Positions 44,366-52,387 of a DNA stretch of 64,000 bases are shown here, piece after piece. Position 1 is the first letter of the stretch, and each line of letters starts with the position of its first letter. Position numbers and translations under genes: made by a program. The DNA is taken from contig NZ_JAOTEM010000001.1 in the NCBI RefSeq assembly GCF_025628985.1, positions 124,001 to 188,000 on the forward strand. The letters run 5' to 3'. Origin of the DNA: Chryseobacterium edaphi (GTDB lineage Bacteria; Bacteroidota; Bacteroidia; Flavobacteriales; Weeksellaceae). The notes beneath the pieces are model-generated. The model was not told where the DNA came from. It made no database searches and saw only the letters and a program-made list of their open reading frames with translations.

Positions 44366-45940
44366 ATGCAAGATTCATTAGTAGAATATGGAGCCCGAAG
44401 AGTGATCATTACGATCACGGCTATTCTTTGTGCTCTGCTTGAAATTGTGGATTCCACGATTGTGAACGTTGCCCTGAACGAGATGAAAGGTAACTTGGGA
44501 GCCACACTTTCCGAAGTGGGTTGGGTGATCACGGCTTATGCAATTGGTAACGTGATCGTTGTACCAATGACGAGTTGGCTTTCTCAGCAGTTTGGAAGAC
44601 GAAATTACTTTGCCGCATCCATCGTAATATTTACCATTTTCTCATTTCTCTGCGGAAATGCAGACAATATCTGGGAGTTGGTTTTCTTTAGACTTTGTCA
44701 GGGAATTGGAGGTGGAGCACTGCTCGTAACCTCACAAACCATTATTACAGAATCTTATCCTGTTGAAAAACGAAGTATGGCTCAGGCGATTTACGGTTTG
44801 GGAGTAATTATTGGTCCTACTTTAGGTCCGCCATTGGGAGGTTATATTGTTGATAATTTTAGCTGGCCATATATTTTCTATATCAATATTCCGATCGGAA
44901 TAGCGGCGACTTTGATGACGTTGCAGTTTGTAAAAAGTCCGAAATTTGCTGAAAAGCGTAAAGCTTCAGATGTCGATTGGCTTGGTATTGCATTACTGGC
45001 AGTTACTGTTGGATCATTACAGTATATTCTGGAAAGAGGTCATGAAGAAGATTGGTTTGCAAGTGGATGGATTGTAGTTTTGACGGTATCTGCAGTTTTA
45101 GGATTTATCTTATTCCTTTGGCGAGAGCTTACCTTCAAATATCCTATTGTCGAACTTCGCGTTTTGAAAAACAGTAATTTAAGAATTGGTACGGTCATGT
45201 CCTTTGTTTTAGGATTCGGTTTGTATGGTTCCACGTTTATTGTTCCGTTGTATACGCAGAGTATTTTGGGTTGGACGGCACTTCAGTCAGGAGCTTTGAT
45301 GATTCCGGCAGCGTTGACGACCGCTTTCATGATGCCGATTATCGGAAGATTGCTTTCCAAGGGTGCTAAACAACAGATTTTGGTTTCATTAGGACTATTT
45401 ATCTTCTTTGTTTACAGTTTCTGGGGTTACAAAATTTTGACTCCTGATACGAGTAAAGATGCATTCTTCTGGATGCTTATCGTGAGAGGAATGGGATTAG
45501 GATTATTATTTATTCCGATTACTTCCTTGTCATTAAGTACATTAAAAGGTCAGGAGATTGGTCAGGGTGCAGCATTTACAGGAATGATGAGACAGCTTGG
45601 AGGTTCTTTCGGGATTGCAGCAATTACGACATTTATTGCCAATGCAAGTCAGAAGTATAGGGTGAATTTGATTTCGCACTTAGACGCAGATAGTTTGGAT
45701 GTCCAACAAAGATTGGCCGGACTGAAAGCCAGTTTCATAGCAAAAGGAATGACTCCCGATGCAGCAATGAATGCCGCATACAAAGTTCTGGATCTTTCGG
45801 TCACCAAACAGGCAACCGTTTTGTCTTATATGGATGTTTTCCTATATCTGGGAATCGCATTTCTGATATGTATTCCGTTTATTCTTTTTATCAAAGAGCG
45901 GAAGAGCAAAGAAAAAATAGATTTGAGTGGAGTACACTAA
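44366..45940 (+). CDS. DHA2 family MFS drug efflux transporter (EmrB-like)
   Basis: A 524-residue proton-driven exporter with 14 predicted helices. Signatures: LEIVDSTIVNVALNEMKGNL (motif D1 region), WVITAYAIGNVIVVPMTSWL, QFGRRNYFAAS (motif A) and GPTLGPPLGGYIVDNFSWPY (motif C). With the adaptor and TolC it forms a tripartite pump. Substrates are not predictable; hydrophobic drugs are usual. Confidence 0.94.
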   Translation: MQDSLVEYGARRVIITITAILCALLEIVDSTIVNVALNEMKGNLGATLSEVGWVITAYAIGNVIVVPMTSWLSQQFGRRNYFAASIVIFTIFSFLCGNADNIWELVFFRLCQGIGGGALLVTSQTIITESYPVEKRSMAQAIYGLGVIIGPTLGPPLGGYIVDNFSWPYIFYINIPIGIAATLMTLQFVKSPKFAEKRKASDVDWLGIALLAVTVGSLQYILERGHEEDWFASGWIVVLTVSAVLGFILFLWRELTFKYPIVELRVLKNSNLRIGTVMSFVLGFGLYGSTFIVPLYTQSILGWTALQSGALMIPAALTTAFMMPIIGRLLSKGAKQQILVSLGLFIFFVYSFWGYKILTPDTSKDAFFWMLIVRGMGLGLLFIPITSLSLSTLKGQEIGQGAAFTGMMRQLGGSFGIAAITTFIANASQKYRVNLISHLDADSLDVQQRLAGLKASFIAKGMTPDAAMNAAYKVLDLSVTKQATVLSYMDVFLYLGIAFLICIPFILFIKERKSKEKIDLSGVH

Positions 45941-45948
45941 AAAATATA

Positions 45949-45976
45949 AACCTCTGAAATTTTTCAGAGGTTTTTT
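45949..45976 (+). terminator. Terminator of the efflux operon
   Basis: Perfect 11-bp stem AACCTCTGAAA (45949-45959) with TTTCAGAGGTT (45962-45972), 2-nt loop, T run to 45976. Confidence 0.92.
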
Positions 45977-45999
45977 ATTGAATTGATAAAAAATCACGC

Positions 46000-46212
46000 C
46001 GTCTGAAGTTCAGATTTGCTGCCCCTCTAAAGGTTCATCTCGTCTGAAGTTCAGAAAGCTTCTCCCTGAATTGGTTTGCTTCGTCTGAATCTCAGAATTC
46101 TTGCCCTTGAAGTAGTTTGCATCGTCTGAAGTTCAGAAAGCTTCCCTCTAAACAGAGGCAAGCAAGTATGAGATCATTTTTGCTTCCCTCTGAATAGGTT
46201 CTCATCATCCGA
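46000..46212. repeat. Degenerate 41-bp tandem repeat array
   Basis: Four units begin with CGTCTGAA at 46000, 46041, 46082 and 46123, an exact 41-bp period. The unit head CGTCTGAAGTTCAG holds a 5-bp palindrome (CTGAA-G-TTCAG). The rest of the unit is related but diverged (AGCTTCTCCCTGAATTGG, CTTGCCCTTGAAGTAG, AGCTTCCCTCTAAACAG). A partial unit follows at about 46181-46212. The 330-bp gap 45941-46271 holds only this array and the terminator. Confidence 0.85.
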
Positions 46213-46271
46213 TCGTGATTTGCGAAAACTAAAAATGGTTCTGACTGGAATGATCCCAAATCGTTCATTAG

Positions 46272-46715
46272 TTAATTCAACTGATTCAATTCATTTTTAA
46301 ATAAAGGATAAACTTTCGCGAGAGCAATTGCTGCCGGAACAGCCTGAAAAAATGCCAGAATATAAGCCTTTGAAGTGATGGCGAGAACAATTCCTGCTCC
46401 AACTGCGGAGAAACAAACCAATGCGGTCAAAGCATAGCCGACTGCTTTATTTTTATTTAAATAATACAGTCCTGCAAGACCTCCAAAAGCAAAGAAAAGA
46501 TTATAAAATCCCTGATTGATAAAGAGTTTTTTCAGAACTAAAGCATGCATGGAAAAGTCTAAAGTTTTGGGCGGATTATTAAACATCTCAAGCAAAATGT
46601 TATAAACAAAAGGCTGCATCCAAAAGATTACTTCAAGTACAAAAAACATAAAGAAATCAAGAATTACAAAAAAGACAAGTGATTTTGTTAAGGTGTTGAA
46701 AGTTGTATTCATCAT
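46272..46715 (-). CDS. DUF1304 family membrane protein
   Basis: A 147-residue protein with four predicted helices. The segment KKLFINQGFYNLFFAFGGLAG matches the DUF1304 core (NQG-x-YN), and FDMFF-like FILDFFMFFVLEVIFWMQPF forms the first helix. Function unknown. It is divergent from an HxlR regulator across a short gap containing a palindrome, a common pairing that suggests control by that regulator. Confidence 0.75.
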   Translation of the reverse strand: MMNTTFNTLTKSLVFFVILDFFMFFVLEVIFWMQPFVYNILLEMFNNPPKTLDFSMHALVLKKLFINQGFYNLFFAFGGLAGLYYLNKNKAVGYALTALVCFSAVGAGIVLAITSKAYILAFFQAVPAAIALAKVYPLFKNELNQLN

Positions 46716-46780
46716 TATAAATTTAGAATGTAAAGATTAAGTTTTATCAGATCAATTACAATCAAGGTTAAAATTGTCCT

Positions 46781-46802
46781 ATACTGATAATTTTCGCAGT
46801 AT
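46781..46802. promoter_or_regulatory. Candidate HxlR operator
   Basis: Inverted repeat ATACTG (46781-46786) / CAGTAT (46797-46802) with a 10-nt spacer, centred between the two divergent genes. HxlR/YodB-type regulators bind short dyads of this kind (knowledge of the family; not shown for this site). Confidence 0.5.
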
Positions 46803-46823
46803 GGAATTAAATGGATTTACTGC

Positions 46824-46831
46824 TATATTTG
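46824..46831 (+). promoter_or_regulatory. -7 promoter element of the HxlR gene
   Basis: TATATTTG matches TAnnTTTG, 18 nt before the preferred ATG at 46850. Confidence 0.55.
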
Positions 46832-46849
46832 TATTCTAAATGATTGAAA

Positions 46850-47203
46850 ATGTACGAAAAAAAGATACCCAAAGATCTGAGCTGCGGTCTGAATATCGCC
46901 ATTGAAGTGATTGGCGGAAAATGGAAATCCAACCTTTTAGCCAATATCAATAAAGGAATCAAAAGACCTTCAGAATTGCATAAATCTATTCCTCAGGCTT
47001 CAGCGAGAGTATTAAATCAACAATTATCCGAACTGGAATTTCACGGAATTGTCACCAAGAAAATCCACAATGTTTTACCTCCGAAAGTTGAGTATTCTTT
47101 AACAAGCGGAGGCGAAAGCATTCTTGAAGTTTTATATGCCATGAAAAGCTGGGGCGAAAGTTATAAAAAGACTTTTCACGAGATCATAAAATATGAAGGG
47201 TAG
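46850..47203 (+). CDS. HxlR family winged-helix regulator
   Basis: A 117-residue MarR-like regulator. CGLNIAIEVIGGKWKSNLLA is the HxlR signature, including the conserved N-terminal cysteine (Cys12) used for redox or electrophile sensing in this family. The recognition region is RPSELHKSIPQASARVLNQQ. ATG at 46850 is preferred to an in-frame TTG at 46844. It probably regulates itself and the divergent DUF1304 gene. Confidence 0.92.
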   Translation: MYEKKIPKDLSCGLNIAIEVIGGKWKSNLLANINKGIKRPSELHKSIPQASARVLNQQLSELEFHGIVTKKIHNVLPPKVEYSLTSGGESILEVLYAMKSWGESYKKTFHEIIKYEG

Positions 47204-47216
47204 ATCTATCTGCAAA

Positions 47217-47825
47217 TTAATTTTTTAGAAAAATTTTAAAATCTTTACGAAGCAGATCCAATAATTCCTGAAAAGAAAGCAATTCATCAACGTCCGGATA
47301 GATTTTCAAATAAGATTCAGGGTTATGATATTCAAATTCATTTTCTTGTAATGCATTTTTTATTTTCACAGAATATGATGTTCCATCCATTACGGCTGTT
47401 CTGGAAATAGATGATATGATTTCTCCATCCTCAATTTGATAATCTTTATTTTTCTTTTTTAGTTTATATTCAAATTCTTCAATTTTTGGAAGATCTATGA
47501 CATCAGTATCTAAAATTTGAGCCCAGATCAATTCAAAATTTTTCAAAGAATTTAATTTAGACTTTCTTGTTCTTATCTTAAAATCATTATTATTTTTGGA
47601 AGCAACAGTTTCAAAAAACTCTGCTTTCCAATTTTCTTTTTCATCCTGATACAATCTGAAAAGTTCCAAACCTGTCGAAGTAGCATATTTTTTATAAATA
47701 CGTATTTCATTATTATTGAATTTCAGGTTTTCAATTTTTAAAAATTTGTCATACTCCTGAATCGTTTGAGATGTTAAAATATTTATTGAAAGAATTGTGA
47801 ATATAAAAAAAAGTAATCGAAGCAT
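47217..47825 (-). CDS. Secreted protein of unknown function
   Basis: A 202-residue protein with signal peptide (MLRLLFFIFTILSINILTSQ) and a soluble Lys/Glu-rich domain: EIRIYKKYATSTGLELFRLY, ENWKAEFFETVASKNN, FELIWAQILDTDVIDLP, AVMDGTSYSVKIKNALQENE. No named family. Ends 13 bp from the convergent HxlR gene. Confidence 0.65.
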   Translation of the reverse strand: MLRLLFFIFTILSINILTSQTIQEYDKFLKIENLKFNNNEIRIYKKYATSTGLELFRLYQDEKENWKAEFFETVASKNNNDFKIRTRKSKLNSLKNFELIWAQILDTDVIDLPKIEEFEYKLKKKNKDYQIEDGEIISSISRTAVMDGTSYSVKIKNALQENEFEYHNPESYLKIYPDVDELLSFQELLDLLRKDFKIFLKN

Positions 47826-48188
47826 TTTAAATTATTTGTTGAATTACAGAGCTAGACCCTCATTTGGAGATCTGATTTCGCTATAAATTTCATTAAGTTT
47901 CTCATCATTTATTTTAAGCAAATTCTTTGAATTTTTAAAGCCTGAACTTTTGAAAGTATTTGTTAAAATTTAAAATTATCAAGTTCTTTTACAACTCAAA
48001 AAATAAGAATGTCAATGAGAGAGAAAATATTGCATAAATTAATTTATGTACTAAAAGATAAAAATACATCTTTATCTTATGTTTCTCAAATATATTTCCG
48101 TCAAAACAACTACAACCAAACTCGGTTTGGCTACTTTCAAAACTTAAAATCTCAGGATCTTTGCTTCATAATAATTAAACAAATTACA
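47826..48188. other. Intergenic region upstream of the SDR gene
   Basis: AT-rich gap of 363 bp. It holds a compact perfect palindrome CCAAACTCGGTTTGG (48116-48130), a possible operator, and a near-consensus GATCTTTG about 20-30 nt before the SDR start. An in-frame extension of the SDR gene to 48009 lacks family similarity and is not accepted as coding. Confidence 0.5.
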
Positions 48189-48995
48189 ATGCAAAAAACA
48201 ATTTTTATTACAGGAGCATCTTCAGGTTTAGGAAAAACGGCAGCAAAATTATTTCAGAGCAAAGGCTGGACTGTGATTGCAACGATGAGAAATCCGGAAA
48301 AAGAAACCGAACTGAATCTTTTAGAAAATATAAAATTATTAAAACTAGACGTTACAGATTCAAAAACAATCGACGAAACAATTTCTTATGTTGTGGAAAA
48401 TCAAAGCGTAGATGTTGTTTTAAATAATGCCGGTTATGGTTTAATCGGTCCTTTGGAAAGTTTTACTGATGAACAGATCGGCAAACAGATTGAAACCAAT
48501 TTGATGGGAGTTATCCGTATATCAAAGGCTTTTACTGCTTATTTCAGAGAGAAAAAAGACGGAATTTTTATTAATATTACTTCGACTTTCGGATTAATGG
48601 GATTTCCTACCTGTTCGGTTTACTGTGCAACAAAATTTGCGGTTGATGGGTTTTCGGAATCGTTGTTTTATGAATTGGCACAGTTCGGAATAAAAGTAAA
48701 AGTGGTTGCTCCAGGCGGAATTCAGACTGATTTTGCAGGACGATCTTTGGATCGTTCTCAACATGCATCTTATCAGAAACTGGCACAAAAAGTTCAGGAA
48801 GGCTACAGTCCGGAACAGGTTGCCAATTACTCAAAACCTGAAGATATTGCTGAAATTATCTATAAAGCAGCAACCGACGATAAAAATCAGTTCAGATATA
48901 TTGCCGGAAATGATGCAAATACTCTATATAATGAAAGAAATGAAAACGGAATTGAAAATCAGATTCAAAATATCAGATCTCAATTTATATTTTAA
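48189..48995 (+). CDS. SDR family NAD(P)-dependent oxidoreductase
   Basis: A 268-residue classical short-chain dehydrogenase: cofactor loop TGASSGLG (8-15), NNAG (79-82), catalytic Ser132 (NITSTFG), Tyr145 and Lys149 (YCATK). The opening MQKTIFITGASSG at 48189 is the normal family start; the frame is open to 48009 but the extra 60 codons look non-coding. Substrate unknown. The AraC-type gene just downstream is often paired with such oxidoreductases and may control it. Confidence 0.92.
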   Translation: MQKTIFITGASSGLGKTAAKLFQSKGWTVIATMRNPEKETELNLLENIKLLKLDVTDSKTIDETISYVVENQSVDVVLNNAGYGLIGPLESFTDEQIGKQIETNLMGVIRISKAFTAYFREKKDGIFINITSTFGLMGFPTCSVYCATKFAVDGFSESLFYELAQFGIKVKVVAPGGIQTDFAGRSLDRSQHASYQKLAQKVQEGYSPEQVANYSKPEDIAEIIYKAATDDKNQFRYIAGNDANTLYNERNENGIENQIQNIRSQFIF

Positions 48996-48999
48996 AAAT

Positions 49000-49076
49000 T
49001 CTAAATGGTCATTTTTAAAAATGTTTTGCATTAAATTGACAAGCGAAAAAAATTCACCATTGACCATTCACTTTTA
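49000..49076. repeat. Intergenic element related to the GTGAATTTTGC family
   Basis: On the minus strand the gap reads GGTCAATGGTGAATTTTT, then TTCGCTTGTCAATTT, and ends in AAATGACCATTT. It shares words and layout with the elements at 13615, 39750 and 44224, though its arms are less perfect. Confidence 0.45.
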
Positions 49077-49111
49077 AATCCCTCCTGACTGACTGTTGTC
49101 ACAAACCTGTT

Positions 49112-49119
49112 TATCTTTG
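49112..49119 (+). promoter_or_regulatory. -7 promoter element of the AraC gene
   Basis: TATCTTTG matches TAnnTTTG and ends 4 nt before the ATG at 49124, implying a leaderless mRNA. Confidence 0.6.
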
Positions 49120-49123
49120 TATT

Positions 49124-50041
49124 ATGAAAACCGCAAAATCACCTGTATATTTTCAGTCTTTATCTGAATTGCATGACGCGATGGGAATTCCACCACCTTT
49201 GCATCCGCTGATCAGTATTATCAATTATGGGGAAGCTGTATTTGATCCTAAAGATTTTGAACACGGTATCAAGCTGGATTTTTATAAAATTTCCTTTAAA
49301 ACAAAATTCAACGGAAAAATACGGTACGGACAAGGCTATTACGATTTTCAGTCAGGAGGAATGTCTTTCGTAGCTCCCGGACAGATTCTCAAAATGGGTG
49401 ATGAAGAAGCAGATTACAGCGGAATGTCTCTGCACATCCATCCGGATTTTCTAAGGTCTTATTCTGTTTTAAAGAAAATAAAAGATTACGGATTTTTCTC
49501 CTATTCGGCGGCAGAAGCTTTATATCTTTCGGAAAAAGAGAAGAAAACGGTTGCTGAGGTTTTTAGCCAGATTCAAAATGAACTGAATGAGCGGATCGAT
49601 CAGTTTAGTCAGGATGTGATTATCTCGCAAATCGAATTGTTGTTAACGTACAGCAATCGTTTTTATAACAGACAGTTTATTACCAGAAAATCTGTTAACA
49701 ATGATCTTTTATCTAAAATGGAAACCATTCTGAATGATTATTTTGATAAAGAAAAAGGAATCAAAGGTTTGCCGACTGTAGAATATATAGCTTCAAAATT
49801 AAATCTTACTCCAAGATATCTCAGTGATATGTTGCGACAACACACCGGAGAAAATGCTCAGCAACATATTCATAACAGGTTGATTGAAAAGGCTAGAGAA
49901 TATCTGTCTGATCATCAGCTTTCGGTTTCAGAGACGGCGTATCAGTTGGGTTTTGAGCATCCGCAGTCGTTCAGTAAACTTTTTAAAAAGAAAACGGAAC
50001 AGACTCCCAACGAATTTAAACAACACTTTAAAATTAATTAA
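49124..50041 (+). CDS. AraC family transcriptional regulator
   Basis: A 305-residue regulator: N-terminal ligand-type domain (about 1-185) and a C-terminal pair of helix-turn-helix motifs from about 205 (VEYIASKLNLTPRYLSDMLR, then SVSETAYQLGFEHPQSFSKL, KKKTEQTPNEFKQ). The second HTH with GFEHPQSFSKLFKK is the AraC signature. It is followed after 3 bp by the MazG-like gene. Likely targets are the preceding SDR gene and itself. Confidence 0.93.
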   Translation: MKTAKSPVYFQSLSELHDAMGIPPPLHPLISIINYGEAVFDPKDFEHGIKLDFYKISFKTKFNGKIRYGQGYYDFQSGGMSFVAPGQILKMGDEEADYSGMSLHIHPDFLRSYSVLKKIKDYGFFSYSAAEALYLSEKEKKTVAEVFSQIQNELNERIDQFSQDVIISQIELLLTYSNRFYNRQFITRKSVNNDLLSKMETILNDYFDKEKGIKGLPTVEYIASKLNLTPRYLSDMLRQHTGENAQQHIHNRLIEKAREYLSDHQLSVSETAYQLGFEHPQSFSKLFKKKTEQTPNEFKQHFKIN

Positions 50042-50044
50042 ACA

Positions 50045-50365
50045 ATGGATCAAAATAATCTCGACAAAATCATAGAAAGCTCTTTGGCAATCAGAGAGAA
50101 ATATCACGAACTGGAAATTCGGCAAAATGGTAAAGAGTGGACTGCCGAACAGGATGCTTTGGCTTATCTTACCAACGCAGGATTGGTAGGAAGAAACGTC
50201 ATGTCGCACGAAAAAACATGGTCGAAAAAGAATTCCGCAGAAGAGTTGGAGCATAAATTAGGCGAAAATTTCTGGTGGCTGATTGTCCTCGCTGACCGGA
50301 CCGGAATTGATATGAAAGAAGCTTTAAATAAATTTTTAACCAAAACAGAAAATCTATTCTCATGA
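50045..50365 (+). CDS. MazG-like all-alpha protein
   Basis: A 106-residue helical protein. The segment SAEELEHKLGENFWWLIVLA, followed by ADRTGIDMKEALNKFLTKTE, matches the MazG-like NTP pyrophosphohydrolase core, where EExxH/E and a downstream D coordinate Mg. It is shorter than true MazG. Placed 3 bp after the araC gene and overlapping the glycosylase gene by 4 bp, so all three are probably co-transcribed. A nucleotide-sanitising role beside a DNA repair gene is plausible inference. Confidence 0.7.
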   Translation: MDQNNLDKIIESSLAIREKYHELEIRQNGKEWTAEQDALAYLTNAGLVGRNVMSHEKTWSKKNSAEELEHKLGENFWWLIVLADRTGIDMKEALNKFLTKTENLFS

Positions 50366-50913
50366 GTTATTGTTCAGTAATCGAAAGAATGCAGCCAGAA
50401 AGCAGAAGAGAGCTGCACAAAAAATACCACGACAATCATTACGGTTTTCCGATTCATGATGATAATGAGTTGTTTGGAAGATTGATCATGGAAATCAATC
50501 AGGCAGGTCTAAGCTGGGAAACGATCCTGAAAAAAGAAGAAGGTTTCAGAAAAGCATATGACAATTTTAATATTAAAAAAGTCGCCGCTTACACCGAAGA
50601 AGACCGTGAAAGATTATTAGCTGATCCCGGAATTATCAGAAATAAATTGAAAGTTAACGCCGCAATAGAGAACGCAAAAACAATTATTGAATTACAAAAA
50701 GAGTTCGGATCTTTTGAAAAATGGCTGGAACATCATCATCCCAAAACTTTACAGGAATGGATGAAACTCTTCAAAAAAACTTTCAAATTCACAGGCGGAG
50801 AAATTGTGAATGAATTTTTGATGAGTATCGGTTTTCTCAAAGGTGCTCATGCGGAAGACTGTGTGGTGAATGAGGAGATTTTGAAGTTTGATCCGATTTG
50901 GAGGAGAGGATAG
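50362..50913 (+). CDS. tag: DNA-3-methyladenine glycosylase I
   Basis: A 183-residue HhH-type glycosylase that removes 3-methyladenine from DNA. The zinc ligands expected for Tag are present: Cys4, His23 (KYHDNHYG), His163 and Cys167 (GAHAEDC). The active-site Glu lies in IMEINQAGLSWETILKK (41-57). Length matches the family. Translationally coupled to the MazG-like gene by a 4-bp overlap. Confidence 0.93.
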   Translation: MSYCSVIERMQPESRRELHKKYHDNHYGFPIHDDNELFGRLIMEINQAGLSWETILKKEEGFRKAYDNFNIKKVAAYTEEDRERLLADPGIIRNKLKVNAAIENAKTIIELQKEFGSFEKWLEHHHPKTLQEWMKLFKKTFKFTGGEIVNEFLMSIGFLKGAHAEDCVVNEEILKFDPIWRRG

Positions 50914-50937
50914 ATAATTATTCAGACTTTTGATTCT

Positions 50938-51271
50938 ATGAAATATTGTATAGTTTTCCTATTTCTAGTATCATGCAGAAATACAGAGGAAGAAAGGAAA
51001 AAATTATGCTCAAATTCTTGCCAATGAAGAATGTAATCTCGTGATCTCATCTCCGCCTTTCGACAATTCTGTATGGTTTAAAGCAAAAGGATATGACCCG
51101 ATAACACAGAAACCAAAAATATGTAGAACTCACAATAGGTGGTGGAATATGTTTGCTCTTCAAATGGATGTAGGAGATACAATTGTTAAAAAGAAAGGAG
51201 AACTCATTTTTGCTATTCACAAAACAGATACAATAATTTATCATGATTGGAATACAGAAACAGCGAAATAA
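50938..51271 (+). pseudogene. Small lipoprotein with a frameshift in a poly-A run
   Basis: From ATG 50938 the frame gives a lipoprotein signal (MKYCIVFLFLVSCRNTEEER, Cys13) but stops after about 29 codons. Dropping one A from the A6 run at 50998-51003 joins it to an open frame reading KNYAQILANEECNLVISSPP and on to TIIYHDWNTETAK, stop at 51271, giving about 110 residues. The downstream frame is otherwise available only through a GTG at 51041. The join yields a coherent lipoprotein, so a frameshift (true, variable or artefactual) is the best reading. Function unknown. Confidence 0.7.
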
Positions 51272-51291
51272 TAAAAACTACTATATGTTTA

Positions 51292-51660
51292 TTATTTCAT
51301 CTGACTCTTCAATCTCTCAATCAGCATTGTGATGATTCTTTTATTGAAGACTTTGCTGTCAGATTGATACACCTCCAATTCCTCCAAAGTAAACATTCCG
51401 ATGGTCATCCCAATGAACGTGTTTTTCAGAACTGCATCTTTTTGCAGGCTTTGTTCTATAAAATTTTGCTTTTTAAAAGATGATAATGTAGGAAAATCCG
51501 CTTTTTGTCGTAATGCATAATTTGTAAACAGCGAAAGATAAAGATCGTTCTGTAATTTTAAAATGGGACGCAGGGTTTGGTTTTGAAATATTTCTGCGGG
51601 AGAGGTTGTTTCAGAGTTGGGTAGGTTGAGGGATTCTCTGAGGTTTATTTTTGAGGTCAT
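51292..51660 (-). CDS. Conserved hypothetical helical protein
   Basis: A 122-residue cytoplasmic, helix-rich protein. The core PAEIFQNQTLRPILKLQNDL and the end TIGMFTLEELEVYQSDSKVF plus NKRIITMLIERLKSQ resemble a small protein widespread in flavobacteria (from memory; some database entries carry a glyoxalase label that the sequence does not support). No catalytic motif is visible. Confidence 0.65.
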   Translation of the reverse strand: MTSKINLRESLNLPNSETTSPAEIFQNQTLRPILKLQNDLYLSLFTNYALRQKADFPTLSSFKKQNFIEQSLQKDAVLKNTFIGMTIGMFTLEELEVYQSDSKVFNKRIITMLIERLKSQMK

Positions 51661-51791
51661 ATGATTTTGTTGGTTAATTTATGTCTGTGAAAATATAATT
51701 AGTTATTTGTTATTCTGACGAAGGAAGAATCTCAATAATCTATTATTAAATTTTAATGTATTGGAAAATTGTTTTTGTTTAATGATGAACA

Positions 51792-52268
51792 TTATTCTGT
51801 CAATTTATTTCTTATCTCTAAGCTATCAACATTAAATGGAACTTCATTGTATTTCCAGCCATTATCAGGAACTTTCAAATCAATCAGATAATTTTCAATG
51901 TTATAAAATCCAAGTACTTTGTTGTTTTTGGGTTTAAGAGAATCAAAAATTATTAAAAATGAATCTCCTTTTTTATATGAATAGCTTGTAGTATGTAAAT
52001 ATTCGACTTTTTTAAAATAATATTTATAATCAGTACCAACACCATTATTGTTTTTCTGATGCCAATCTGTTGTTGCAACTCCAATTTTATATCTCGGGTT
52101 TTTTAACATTTTTGTAACCCACATTTTTTCATCTATGAATCCAAAAATGATAAATGAAGGTATTAAAAGAAGTATTAAATAATATTTTTCTGTTAAAAAT
52201 TTTATAACTTTATTTTTTATAACCATCGGTTTTTCATTTTTTAAATGATGTATTAGATTTGCTATCAT
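51792..52268 (-). CDS. Membrane-anchored protein of unknown function
   Basis: A 158-residue protein (Met15 at 52226 is an alternative start). One hydrophobic helix (about 29-46, YYLILLLIPSFIIFGFID) is followed by a soluble part with YKIGVATTDWHQKNNNGVGT and YYFKKVEYLHTTSYSYKKGD. The pattern suggests a periplasmic beta domain. No family recognised. Confidence 0.55.
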   Translation of the reverse strand: MIANLIHHLKNEKPMVIKNKVIKFLTEKYYLILLLIPSFIIFGFIDEKMWVTKMLKNPRYKIGVATTDWHQKNNNGVGTDYKYYFKKVEYLHTTSYSYKKGDSFLIIFDSLKPKNNKVLGFYNIENYLIDLKVPDNGWKYNEVPFNVDSLEIRNKLTE

Positions 52269-52387
52269 TGATTAAATTTTCCTTTTTAAACGATGATAAT
52301 TTTTTAAATACGAAAAGATTGCAAATCCCGACATCGAAAACTTTATAACGCCAACACGCTCCAACTCTATAACTCTCCAACCCAAAC

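Noticed and set aside
46000..46212. Possible CRISPR array at the 41-bp repeat
   Set aside because: The period is regular, but only about 14 bases per unit are well conserved and the intervening parts are related to each other rather than unique spacers. No cas gene is nearby.
48009..48188. N-terminal extension of the SDR oxidoreductase
   Set aside because: The extra 60 codons have no family similarity, and a normal SDR start with a promoter-like sequence lies at 48189.
49124..50913. AraC-MazG-Tag cluster as a new stress or defence system
   Set aside because: The genes are tightly linked, but each has an ordinary housekeeping explanation and nothing shows shared function beyond co-transcription.
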